This document shows, piece after piece, positions 1 through 5,739 of a stretch of 5,955 nt of DNA (its first letter is position 1; each line of letters starts with the position of its first letter). Source of the DNA: Eikenella sp963515595 (GTDB lineage Bacteria > Pseudomonadota > Gammaproteobacteria > Burkholderiales > Neisseriaceae); NCBI GenBank assembly GCA_963515595.1, contig CAUPYH010000098.1, positions 1 through 5,955 on the forward strand, read 5' to 3'. Position numbers and translations under genes: made by a program. The notes below the pieces were generated by a model. It made no database searches and had not been told where the DNA came from. It saw only the letters and a program-made list of their open reading frames with translations.

Positions 1-665
1 TCCTTACCGGAACCGGATTCGCCGGCGATATACACGGGCACGGTGGTGCGGGCGAGTTTGCGGATCATCTGCCGGGCTTCTTCGATTTGCGGGGAGCGGC
101 CGATGAGGCGGGGGATGTCTTCGGGATTGGCGGCAGGCTGTTTGTCGGCTGCAGGCTGGAGCTTGCGGCCGGCGGCTTTGTTCTCTTCCTGCGGCTCTTC
201 GTTTTCAGGTAGCCCTTCGTCTGCGCCGTCTGCTTGGGGCGTAGGCTCTTCTTTGGCCGGTGCGGGGGCGGGGCGGCTGTCTTCTTCGTGGATTTTGATG
301 GCGGATTTCACCAAGGTACGCAGTTGCGCCAGGGTGATGGGCTTTTGCAGGTAGTCGAAGGCGCCGGTTTTGATGGCTTGTACGGCCTGGTCGGCATTGC
401 CGAAGGCGGTAATCACGGCCACGGGCACATCGAGCTCTTTTTCGTTGATGTATTCCACCACTTCGAGCCCGGAACCGTCGGGCATGCGCATATCGGTGAG
501 CACGAGGGAGAACTTTTTGCTGTCGAGCCACTTTTTGGCGGCATTGACGCCCTCGGCGGTTTCCACCGACAAGCCCATTTTCATCAGGGTCATTTCCATC
601 AGGTCGCGGATGTCTTGTTCGTCGTCCACAACCAACACTGGTTTTTGCAGGCTTTGTTTACTCAT
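1..665 (-). CDS. pilR: PilR-like sigma-54-type response regulator (3' part outside window)
   Basis: This is a response regulator of the NtrC/PilR class, cytoplasmic partner of the PilS kinase encoded just upstream. In Pseudomonas, PilR activates sigma-54 transcription of the pilin gene. The visible 221 residues start MSKQSLQKPVLVVDDEQDIR. The receiver domain (about 8-125) has the acidic pocket D14-D15, phospho-acceptor D58 in LTDMRMPDGSG, T86 and K108 (QKP). A long Pro/Glu/Ala-rich linker (about 127-182) follows. The AAA+ domain then begins with LIGRSPQIEEARQM and breaks off in the Walker A motif GESGSGK, so the GAFTGA loop and DNA-binding helices lie outside the window. The PVYIAGESGSGK stretch closely resembles Pseudomonas PilR as I remember it, which favours PilR over NtrX. 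The ATG lies inside the last codons of pilS (8-base overlap) with only a weak upstream GAAAGA, so translational coupling is likely. The frame stays open to the window edge. Confidence 0.87.
   Translation of the reverse strand, partial: MSKQSLQKPVLVVDDEQDIRDLMEMTLMKMGLSVETAEGVNAAKKWLDSKKFSLVLTDMRMPDGSGLEVVEYINEKELDVPVAVITAFGNADQAVQAIKTGAFDYLQKPITLAQLRTLVKSAIKIHEEDSRPAPAPAKEEPTPQADGADEGLPENEEPQEENKAAGRKLQPAADKQPAANPEDIPRLIGRSPQIEEARQMIRKLARTTVPVYIAGESGSGK
204..215 (-). repeat. DNA uptake sequence, 11/12 match, inside pilR linker
   Basis: Read on the minus strand this is GGGCTACCTGAA, one base off AG-eikDUS (AGGCTACCTGAA). It lies in the coding sequence for the low-complexity linker of the response regulator and encodes residues G151-L152-P153-E154. 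The linker is a tolerant place for such a word. Confidence 0.75.
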
Positions 666-2265
666 TGATATCTTTCGGCATGATTAGTTCGAATCCCTTG
701 ACTTCGGGATGATAGTGAAGCTGGCCGGAGTTGGCATGAGCCAATTCGCGTGCCACATACAGCCCCAGCCCGGTGCCTTCGGAGCGGGTGGTGAAAAACG
801 GCTCGAACAGGCGTGGCTGGTTTTCTGGCGAGACACCGGGGCCGTCGTCCATCACGGTAAGCGATACGGATACGTTGTCGTCGGTGGGCTTCACCAAAAC
901 GGTGATGGAATCGGCCTGCTTGCTGCCATGCTGCCAGGCGTTGTTGATGAGGTTCCATATAATCTGCTGCAGGTGCATTTTGTCGAAATACACTTTCAGC
1001 GCACCACCCTGCATATAAAGGTGCACGGCGTTTTTGGCTTCGGGGTGGGTGAGCAGGAATTCCTGCTTGAAATCGAGCCAGAATTTCATCAGATTGATTA
1101 CTTGAGCGTCGAGGCGATCGCTCTTGTTCAGGCTGCTCACTTCTTCCAGCATTTTATCGATGCGCTGGATATTGTTGTCGATGATGCCACGCAGCTTGGC
1201 GGTCATCGGATCTTCGTCTTCCTCGGCCAACAGGCCGTTGGATTGGCGGATGGCGGAGAGCGGGTTTCGGATTTCGTGCGCCAGATTGGCAGTGAGCTGG
1301 CCGAGCGCGGCCAGTTTGGTGGCCATGGCTTCCATGGCCACTTCCTGGTCGGAGCGGATAAACAGCATCAGCAGCGATTCGTCTTCGCGCACCAGTGGGC
1401 GGGCGCGCACCTGCACGCCTTGCCCGCCCAGCTCGGCATGGGTAATGAAGTTGCGCGACGGCGCGCGCTGCCAGCGTTTTACCAAAATATCGAACATTTC
1501 TTCGTGGCGGTCGACTTTCACATAAGGGAAATAGAGGCCGGCCTGGCGGTTCATCAGCCAGATGCGGCTGCCGGTATCCACCACCACCACGGCCTCGGCC
1601 ACATGGTTGAGCACCAGTTCGTTCAGGCCTTTGAGACGATCGAAGGCGCGGCGGTGTTTGTTCAGGGTGGAGGAGGCGCGGTTGAGGAAGGAGGCATAAA
1701 ACGAGGTGAGCAGTGCCACCAGGTAGCCCACTGCCGAGAGCACGATGGTGTGAATAATCGCATTGCTGCCGGCCTGGCTGTTGGCTTCAAACGGCCAATA
1801 GTTTAGCCAAGTGCCGAGAAACAACAAAAGGGCGACATAGGAGGCATACAAGAGTGGATAACGGCCGTGGCTGAGCAGGCAGGATACGCCGATAAAGGGC
1901 AAGATCAGAATACCGAAGCCTGAGGAAATGCCGCCTGCCATGTGCATCAGTATCACCATCATGGTGATATCGACCACCGCGCTGATGTTGGGCAGATTGT
2001 TTTTTTGCTGCTGCCAGTTGGGAAATACCATGCTGAACACAATCAACCCGCCATACACCGCCGCCCAGATATAGAAACGGCTGCCGAAAATGGGCATTGA
2101 AGCCAGCCTGGCCATGCCCACATTCGAGCCGTAGGCATTGACCAGCACGTGGAAGGTGAGCAGCGAAAGCAAAAGGCTCACGCGGGCGATGTTCATCAGC
2201 CAGGGCAGGCGGTTGAGTTGGCTATCCCATTCGTTGGGGGTATATGATTTCGGTAGCTGGATCAT
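658..2265 (-). CDS. pilS: PilS-like membrane sensor histidine kinase
   Basis: This 535-residue kinase has the length and layout of Pseudomonas PilS (about 530). The N-terminal ~195 residues hold about six membrane segments (near 25-45, 64-82, 94-111, 115-131, 135-152 and 168-192) with only short loops. A PAS-like region follows (about 210-305, NHVAEAVVVVDTGSRIWLMN). The dimerisation and phospho-acceptor helix contains LGQLTANLAHEIRNPLSAIR with H330. The ATPase domain shows an N-box (WNLINNAWQHG, about 437-447), G1 box DDGPG (473-477), F-box FEPFFTT (487-493) and G2 box GTGLGL (497-502), so all catalytic motifs are intact. It should autophosphorylate and pass phosphate to the PilR encoded next. 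In Pseudomonas, PilS senses pilin in the inner membrane; the same role here is inference. The start is supported by a strong AGGAGGG six bases upstream and an ATGA overlap with the parC stop. A related NtrY-type kinase is less likely, because NtrY has a large periplasmic loop and a HAMP domain. Confidence 0.87.
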   Translation of the reverse strand: MIQLPKSYTPNEWDSQLNRLPWLMNIARVSLLLSLLTFHVLVNAYGSNVGMARLASMPIFGSRFYIWAAVYGGLIVFSMVFPNWQQQKNNLPNISAVVDITMMVILMHMAGGISSGFGILILPFIGVSCLLSHGRYPLLYASYVALLLFLGTWLNYWPFEANSQAGSNAIIHTIVLSAVGYLVALLTSFYASFLNRASSTLNKHRRAFDRLKGLNELVLNHVAEAVVVVDTGSRIWLMNRQAGLYFPYVKVDRHEEMFDILVKRWQRAPSRNFITHAELGGQGVQVRARPLVREDESLLMLFIRSDQEVAMEAMATKLAALGQLTANLAHEIRNPLSAIRQSNGLLAEEDEDPMTAKLRGIIDNNIQRIDKMLEEVSSLNKSDRLDAQVINLMKFWLDFKQEFLLTHPEAKNAVHLYMQGGALKVYFDKMHLQQIIWNLINNAWQHGSKQADSITVLVKPTDDNVSVSLTVMDDGPGVSPENQPRLFEPFFTTRSEGTGLGLYVARELAHANSGQLHYHPEVKGFELIMPKDINE

Positions 2266-4574
2266 GCTTCGCCCTCCTGCGTGCTGCTCAGGCTGATGAG
2301 GCTACCTGAAACATCCAACACCCGGCCTTTGCGGCCGCGTTTGCCTTCAATATCCTGCACGCGTAAGCGTTCGCGGTGTATCGCACCGCGTTTGCCGCGG
2401 CTGCATACCCAGAAGTCGGGGGTGGACACCAAGGCGGTCAGTTGCAGCGTGTCGTTGCCGCGCAGCGACATCAATTGCAGGCCGCGCCCTTTGACCATCA
2501 CTTTCAATTCGCCAATCGGGAAGGCGAGCAAGTGTTTTTCCGCACTGGCCAGCACCAAGCGGCAATCGGGGTTGATCAGCGCAGACTGGCGCACCGGCTG
2601 CGGCAGCAGCAGGGTTTCGCCAGCCTCCAGTTTTACCACTTCCTTGCCCGCCTTCACACGGCCGACCAAATCGCCCAGTTTGACAATGAAGCCATAGCCG
2701 CCGCTGCCGGCGAGCAGGTAGTGCTCTTGCGGCTGCCCGGCCAGCATGGTGAGCACCGACGCGCCCGGCTGCAATTCCAAGAGCGAGGCCAGCGGCACGC
2801 CGTCGCCGCGCCCGCCGGGGATTTCGGCCGGATCGATGGTGTAGCTGCGGCCGAGCGTGTCGAGCACCACCACCGGATCGACAGTGCGCGTTTCCAGCGT
2901 TTGCTGCAATTCGTCGCCCTCTTTAAACGCGGTAGCCGACAAATCCAGCCCGTGCCCGGCACGGCTGCGAATCCAGCCCTGGCGCGACAGGATGAGCGTT
3001 ACCGGCTCGTCGGCCGTGGTGTGGGTGAGCGCGGCGCGTTCGGCTTCGGCTACCAGCGTGCGGCGCGGGTCGCCAAACTGTTTGGCATCGGCCTGCATCT
3101 CTTTGATGATGAGCTTTTTCTTCGCGCCTTCGTCGGCCAATAAGTTTTTCAGGTAGCCTTCTTCCTCGCGCAAATCGGCCAATTCCTGCTCCAGTTTGAA
3201 ACCTTCCAAACGGGCGAGCTGGCGTAGGCGGATTTCCAAAATATCTTCGGCTTGGATTTCGGAGAGGCCGAAGGCGGCCATCAATTCGGGCTTGGGCTCG
3301 TCGGCTTCGCGGATAACACGGATAACCTCGTCGATGTGCAAAAAGGCAGTCATGCGCCCGTCGAGGATGTGGATGCGTTTGAGCACCTGTTCCAAGCGGT
3401 GTTGCAGGCGGCGGGTTACGGTGGATACGCGGAAATCGAGCCATTCCTGCAAAATAGTTTTCAGGTTTTTCTGCGCGGGGCGGTTGTCGAGTCCGATCAT
3501 CACCAGATTGGCCGGCACATTGCCTTCCAGCCCGGTTTGCGCCATTAAGGTGTTGATGAAGTTATCCGGCTCGATGCGGCTGGATTTGGGTTCGAACACG
3601 AGGCGCACGGGGTGTTCGCCGTCGCTCTCGTCGCGCACTTTGTCGATGAGCTCGAGCATCAGCTTTTTGGTGTTGAGCTGGTCTTGGTTGAGCTGTTTTT
3701 TGCCGGATTTGGGCTTGGGGTTGGTTTGCTCTTCGATTTCGGCCAGGATTTTCTGCGCGCTGGTGTTGGGCGGCAGCTCGGTGATGATGAGGCGCCACTG
3801 GCCGCGCGCCAGTTTTTCGATTTCGTAGCGGGCGCGCACGCGGATGCTGCCTTTGCCGGTTTCGTAGAGCTGGAGCAGGTCTTTGGCCGGGGTGATGATG
3901 TGGCCGCCGCCGGCGAAATCGGGGGCGGGGATGTGCTCCATCAGCTCGGCGGTGGTGAGCGCGGGTTTTTTGAGCAGGGCCACGGCGGCGGCGGTGACTT
4001 CGCCCAGATTGTGCGGCGGGATTTCGGTGGCCATGCCCACGGCGATGCCGGAGGCGCCGTTGAGCAGCACCATGGGCAGGCGGGCGGGCAGGGCTACGGG
4101 CTCTTCAAACGCGCCGTCGTAATTCGGCACAAAATCCACCGTGCCTTGATGCAGCTCGGAAAGCAGCAGTTCGGCAATCGGGGTGAGGCGGGCTTCGGTG
4201 TAGCGCATGGCGGCCGCGCCGTCGCCGTCGCGCGAGCCGAAGTTGCCGATGCCGTCGATTAAGGGATAGCGCAGGGTGAAGTCTTGCGCCATGCGCACCA
4301 TGGCGTCGTAGGCGGAAGCGTCGCCGTGCGGGTGGTATTTGCCCAGGATTTCGCCCACCACGCGCGCGGATTTCACCGGCTTGGAATGGGCGGCCAGCCC
4401 CATTTCCTTCATGGCAAACAGGATGCGCCGCTGCACGGGCTTTTGGCCGTCGCCCACGTCGGGCAGGGCGCGGCCTTTCACCACGCTCATGGCGTATTCG
4501 AGGTAGGCGCGTTCGGCGTAGGGGGCGAGCAGCAGGATGTCGCTGTGTTCGGCGGGTGCGGTGTTTTCTGGCAT
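2262..4574 (-). CDS. parC: DNA topoisomerase IV subunit A
   Basis: ParC is the DNA-cleaving subunit of the ParC2ParE2 topoisomerase IV, which unlinks daughter chromosomes. The 770-residue protein begins with the winged-helix/tower core (YAERAYLEYAMSVVKGRALP, then GDGQKPVQRR at 41-50). The catalytic Tyr is Y125 next to R124 in AAMRYTEARL. The DNA-intercalating Ile is probably I177 in NGASGIAVGMATEIP. The coiled-coil tower runs to about residue 490. The C-terminal beta-pinwheel (about 505-750) includes PGGRGDGVPLASL and GKRGRKGR, and there is no canonical GyrA box, as expected for ParC rather than GyrA. Overall it matches remembered Neisseria ParC closely. Two residues of the quinolone pocket differ from the usual Ser and Glu: they are Ala86 and Asp90 in HPHGDASAYDAM. 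The last ~18 residues (VLDVSGSLISLSSTQEGEA) form a tail that contains an uptake sequence and the pilS ribosome site. No Shine-Dalgarno motif precedes the ATG; the start is chosen by homology of the N-terminus. Confidence 0.98.
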   Translation of the reverse strand: MPENTAPAEHSDILLLAPYAERAYLEYAMSVVKGRALPDVGDGQKPVQRRILFAMKEMGLAAHSKPVKSARVVGEILGKYHPHGDASAYDAMVRMAQDFTLRYPLIDGIGNFGSRDGDGAAAMRYTEARLTPIAELLLSELHQGTVDFVPNYDGAFEEPVALPARLPMVLLNGASGIAVGMATEIPPHNLGEVTAAAVALLKKPALTTAELMEHIPAPDFAGGGHIITPAKDLLQLYETGKGSIRVRARYEIEKLARGQWRLIITELPPNTSAQKILAEIEEQTNPKPKSGKKQLNQDQLNTKKLMLELIDKVRDESDGEHPVRLVFEPKSSRIEPDNFINTLMAQTGLEGNVPANLVMIGLDNRPAQKNLKTILQEWLDFRVSTVTRRLQHRLEQVLKRIHILDGRMTAFLHIDEVIRVIREADEPKPELMAAFGLSEIQAEDILEIRLRQLARLEGFKLEQELADLREEEGYLKNLLADEGAKKKLIIKEMQADAKQFGDPRRTLVAEAERAALTHTTADEPVTLILSRQGWIRSRAGHGLDLSATAFKEGDELQQTLETRTVDPVVVLDTLGRSYTIDPAEIPGGRGDGVPLASLLELQPGASVLTMLAGQPQEHYLLAGSGGYGFIVKLGDLVGRVKAGKEVVKLEAGETLLLPQPVRQSALINPDCRLVLASAEKHLLAFPIGELKVMVKGRGLQLMSLRGNDTLQLTALVSTPDFWVCSRGKRGAIHRERLRVQDIEGKRGRKGRVLDVSGSLISLSSTQEGEA
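2272..2278 (-). promoter_or_regulatory. Strong ribosome binding site for pilS inside parC
   Basis: The minus strand reads AGGAGGG, six bases before the pilS ATG, and lies within codons for the last residues of ParC. It fixes the pilS start and makes independent re-initiation at the ATGA overlap likely. Confidence 0.8.
2299..2310 (+). repeat. DNA uptake sequence in the ParC C-terminal tail
   Basis: This is an exact AGGCTACCTGAA on the plus strand, antisense to parC. It encodes S756-G757-S758-L759 just beyond the last conserved ParC motif (GKRGRKGR). No inverted partner lies nearby, so it is not a terminator hairpin. Confidence 0.92.
3148..3159 (-). repeat. DNA uptake sequence in the ParC coiled-coil region
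   Basis: This is an exact AGGCTACCTGAA in the sense strand of parC, encoding G473-Y474-L475-K476 within REEEGYLKNLLADE. It is solitary. Neisseria ParC, as remembered, has GRLN at the same place, so the word has probably shaped the protein sequence here. Confidence 0.92.
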
Positions 4575-4608
4575 GGTGTGGCGGGTGTTTCGGTTGCTAA
4601 ACGCCGTA

Positions 4609-4614
4609 ATTGTA
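4609..4614 (-). promoter_or_regulatory. Candidate -10 box for the parC-pilS-pilR operon
   Basis: The minus strand reads TACAAT, 34 bases before the parC ATG. No good -35 hexamer is visible at 16-18 bases; that position is occupied by the uptake sequence at 4630-4641. If used, this promoter would give a leader of roughly 28 bases with no Shine-Dalgarno motif. The call rests on one hexamer and position only. Confidence 0.35.
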
Positions 4615-4628
4615 AAGCAAGCAAGGGT

Positions 4629-4665
4629 TTTCAGGTAGCCTGCAGGGCGGTGGGGCTGGCTGAAA
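4629..4665. repeat. Hairpin from one exact and one decayed uptake sequence
   Basis: An exact TTCAGGTAGCCT lies at 4630-4641. The 12-base arm 4629-4640 pairs with GGCTGGCTGAAA at 4654-4665 through eleven pairs, one of them a G-T wobble, with one mismatch and a 13-base loop. The right arm is a degenerate uptake word. It lies upstream of parC and upstream of the transporter promoter. It is not positioned to terminate any gene in the window, and there is no T-run after the stem. Confidence 0.75.
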
Positions 4666-4702
4666 CCATCACGGGAGAACGGGTTAAGTTTTGTAGTATG
4701 CC

Positions 4703-4733
4703 TTGCGGGTGGCGGGAGAGTGGGTCTTATAAT
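4703..4733 (+). promoter_or_regulatory. Candidate sigma-70 promoter for the SemiSWEET gene
   Basis: A perfect TATAAT occurs at 4728-4733, with a weak -35 (TTGCGG, 4703-4708) at a long 19-base spacing and no extended -10 TG. Transcription would start near 4740, giving a leader of about 95 bases that contains two hairpins. The -10 is convincing by sequence but the -35 is not. Confidence 0.45.
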
Positions 4734-4740
4734 TGCACGC

Positions 4741-4776
4741 TTTCAGCTAGCCCGTATGGATATAGGCTACCTGAAA
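4741..4776. repeat. Uptake-sequence hairpin in the SemiSWEET leader
   Basis: TTTCAGCTAGCC (4741-4752) pairs with GGCTACCTGAAA (4765-4776) through eleven pairs with a single C-C mismatch and a 12-base loop. The right arm holds an exact uptake sequence (4764-4775); the left arm is decayed. If the upstream TATAAT is used, this structure would sit at the very 5' end of the transcript. Confidence 0.75.
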
Positions 4777-4783
4777 CCGGGAA

Positions 4784-4799
4784 GCCGGCATTTGCCGGC
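4784..4799. repeat. Short GC hairpin before the SemiSWEET gene
   Basis: GCCGGC (4784-4789) and GCCGGC (4794-4799) form a 6-base-pair palindromic stem around the loop ATTT. There is no T-run behind it, so it is not an intrinsic terminator. It lies 23 bases before the ribosome site. Confidence 0.4.
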
Positions 4800-4822
4800 A
4801 CGAAACGTCTGACTCACTTTTA

Positions 4823-4828
4823 AGAGGT
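4823..4828 (+). promoter_or_regulatory. Ribosome binding site of the SemiSWEET gene
   Basis: AGAGGT lies seven bases before the ATG at 4836 and supports that start. Confidence 0.65.
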
Positions 4829-4835
4829 AGCAATA

Positions 4836-5093
4836 ATGACTGAAAAGCAAATCAAAATTTTAGGCATCGTGGCCAGCATCATGGCTGTGGGCATGTATGT
4901 GGCCTACATCCCGCAGATTGCTGACAACCTGGCCGGGCATAAAGGCAATCCGGTACAGCCCTTTGTGGCTTTTGTGAACTGCACGTTGTGGACTGGCTAC
5001 GGCCTGTTTAAAAAACCGCGCGACTGGCCGATTGTGGTGGCCAACGTGCCGGGCATCTTTTTGGGTTTGGCAGCCTTCTTTACCGCGCTGTAA
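4836..5093 (+). CDS. SemiSWEET family sugar transporter (MtN3/PQ-loop)
   Basis: This is an 85-residue inner-membrane protein with the three-helix layout of bacterial SemiSWEETs, which dimerise to form a sugar pathway with alternating access. The helices lie near residues 8-28, 42-59 and 65-84. The PQ motif is P26-Q27 in MYVAYIPQIADNL. The conserved NLAGHKGNPVQP segment follows, then NCTLWTGYGLFKKPRDWPI and VANVPG. W52 and N70 are the likely equivalents of the Trp and Asn that contact sugar in characterised SemiSWEETs. The length is normal for the family. It has its own candidate promoter and ribosome site and is followed by an uptake-sequence hairpin, so it is probably a single-gene unit. The actual substrate cannot be read from sequence. 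Eikenella is described as asaccharolytic, which makes the physiological role unclear. Confidence 0.88.
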   Translation: MTEKQIKILGIVASIMAVGMYVAYIPQIADNLAGHKGNPVQPFVAFVNCTLWTGYGLFKKPRDWPIVVANVPGIFLGLAAFFTAL

Positions 5094-5118
5094 ACCTTTT
5101 CACTTCGCAGCAACCACG

Positions 5119-5160
5119 TTTTCAGGTAGCCTTTTGCCAACACGGCAGGCTACCTGAAAA
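5119..5160 (+). terminator. Perfect inverted uptake-sequence pair after SemiSWEET
   Basis: TTTTCAGGTAGCCT (5119-5132) and AGGCTACCTGAAAA (5147-5160) form a perfect 14-base-pair stem with a 14-base loop that could add a GCC/GGC pairing. Both arms are exact uptake sequences. It lies 25 bases after the transporter stop, the usual place where Neisseriaceae use paired uptake sequences as transcription terminators. The T-run after the stem is poor (TATT), so termination strength is uncertain; it could also end transcription from the opposite strand. Confidence 0.75.
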
Positions 5161-5202
5161 TATTGCAGGGTTTCTGCCCAATGCCATCCCACCCCCAAGC
5201 CC

Positions 5203-5730
5203 ATGCTCTATCTGCACTCCTTTCCCTCGCCCTTGGGCAACATCCTAGCCGCCGCCAGCGAACGCGGTTTGTGCCTGCTCGAATTTGCCGGCAGCCGGCG
5301 CATCGACGGCGAATTGCACGACCTTCAGCGCCTGCTCGGCTGCCAAACCAAGCAGGGCGAAAACGAACACACCCGCCTGGTGCAAACCCAGCTGGGCGAA
5401 TATTTCCAAGGTACGCGCCGCGAGTTTAGCGTGCCGCTGCACGCCCACGGCAGCCCGTTTCAGCGGCGGGTATGGAACGCGCTGCAAACCATCCCCTACG
5501 GCGAAACCACCCATTATCAGGCGCTGGCCGAACAGCTCGGCAACCCTGCCGCCGTGCGCGCCGTGGCCGCCGCCAACGGCGCCAACCGCCTCTCCATCCT
5601 CATTCCCTGCCACCGCGTCATCGGCAAAGACGGCAGCCTCACCGGTTACGGCGGCGGCCTGCAGCGCAAACAATGGCTGCTCGACCACGAACAGGGCAGG
5701 CATCAGGTGCAACCCGATTTGCTGGGCTAA
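5203..5730 (+). CDS. ogt: Methylated-DNA--protein-cysteine methyltransferase
   Basis: This suicide DNA-repair protein transfers the alkyl group from O6-alkylguanine (and O4-alkylthymine) to its own cysteine. The 175-residue length fits the Ogt/MGMT class. An N-terminal ribonuclease-like region (about 1-80, starting MLYLHSFPSPLGNILAAASE) precedes the DNA-binding and active-site domain (about 84-165). That domain has SPFQRRVWNALQTIPYGETT and Y105. R119 in AAVRAVAAANGAN is probably the arginine finger. The active-site motif is IPCHRVIG with acceptor Cys136. GSLTGYGGGLQRKQWLLDHE follows, where E163 would complete the usual catalytic network. No Ada-type methylphosphotriester or AraC domain is present, so it is a stand-alone repair enzyme. 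ATG 5203 is the only usual start before the in-frame stop at 5155-5157, yet no Shine-Dalgarno motif lies at a useful distance. It stands between two uptake-sequence hairpins. Confidence 0.95.
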   Translation: MLYLHSFPSPLGNILAAASERGLCLLEFAGSRRIDGELHDLQRLLGCQTKQGENEHTRLVQTQLGEYFQGTRREFSVPLHAHGSPFQRRVWNALQTIPYGETTHYQALAEQLGNPAAVRAVAAANGANRLSILIPCHRVIGKDGSLTGYGGGLQRKQWLLDHEQGRHQVQPDLLG

Positions 5731-5739
5731 ATAGAGGCG

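Noticed and set aside
1720..1728. A further possible uptake sequence in pilS (CAGGTAGCC)
   Set aside because: Only the 9-base core matches; the flanking bases do not, and the codons simply encode a membrane-helix Gly-Tyr-Leu.
709..1806. A 365-codon open frame on the plus strand opposite pilS
   Set aside because: It is antisense to a kinase with all motifs intact. The translation is rich in His, Gly, Val and Phe, typical of the complement of a GC-biased gene, with no recognisable domain.
2376..4262. Several long plus-strand open frames opposite parC (for example 2376-3143 and 3612-4262)
   Set aside because: They are antisense to a confidently identified essential gene, low in complexity (runs of Gly, Ala, Val, Phe, Gln), and without convincing ribosome sites.
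4654..4665. The decayed arm GGCTGGCTGAAA as a uptake word of another Neisseriaceae dialect
   Set aside because: It resembles the AGGCTGCCTGAA dialect but misses it; decay of an Eikenella-type arm under stem pairing explains it equally well.
4284..4823. A 179-codon plus-strand frame spanning the parC start and the intergenic region
   Set aside because: It runs antisense through the parC N-terminus, both promoter candidates and both uptake-sequence hairpins; its product resembles nothing I know.
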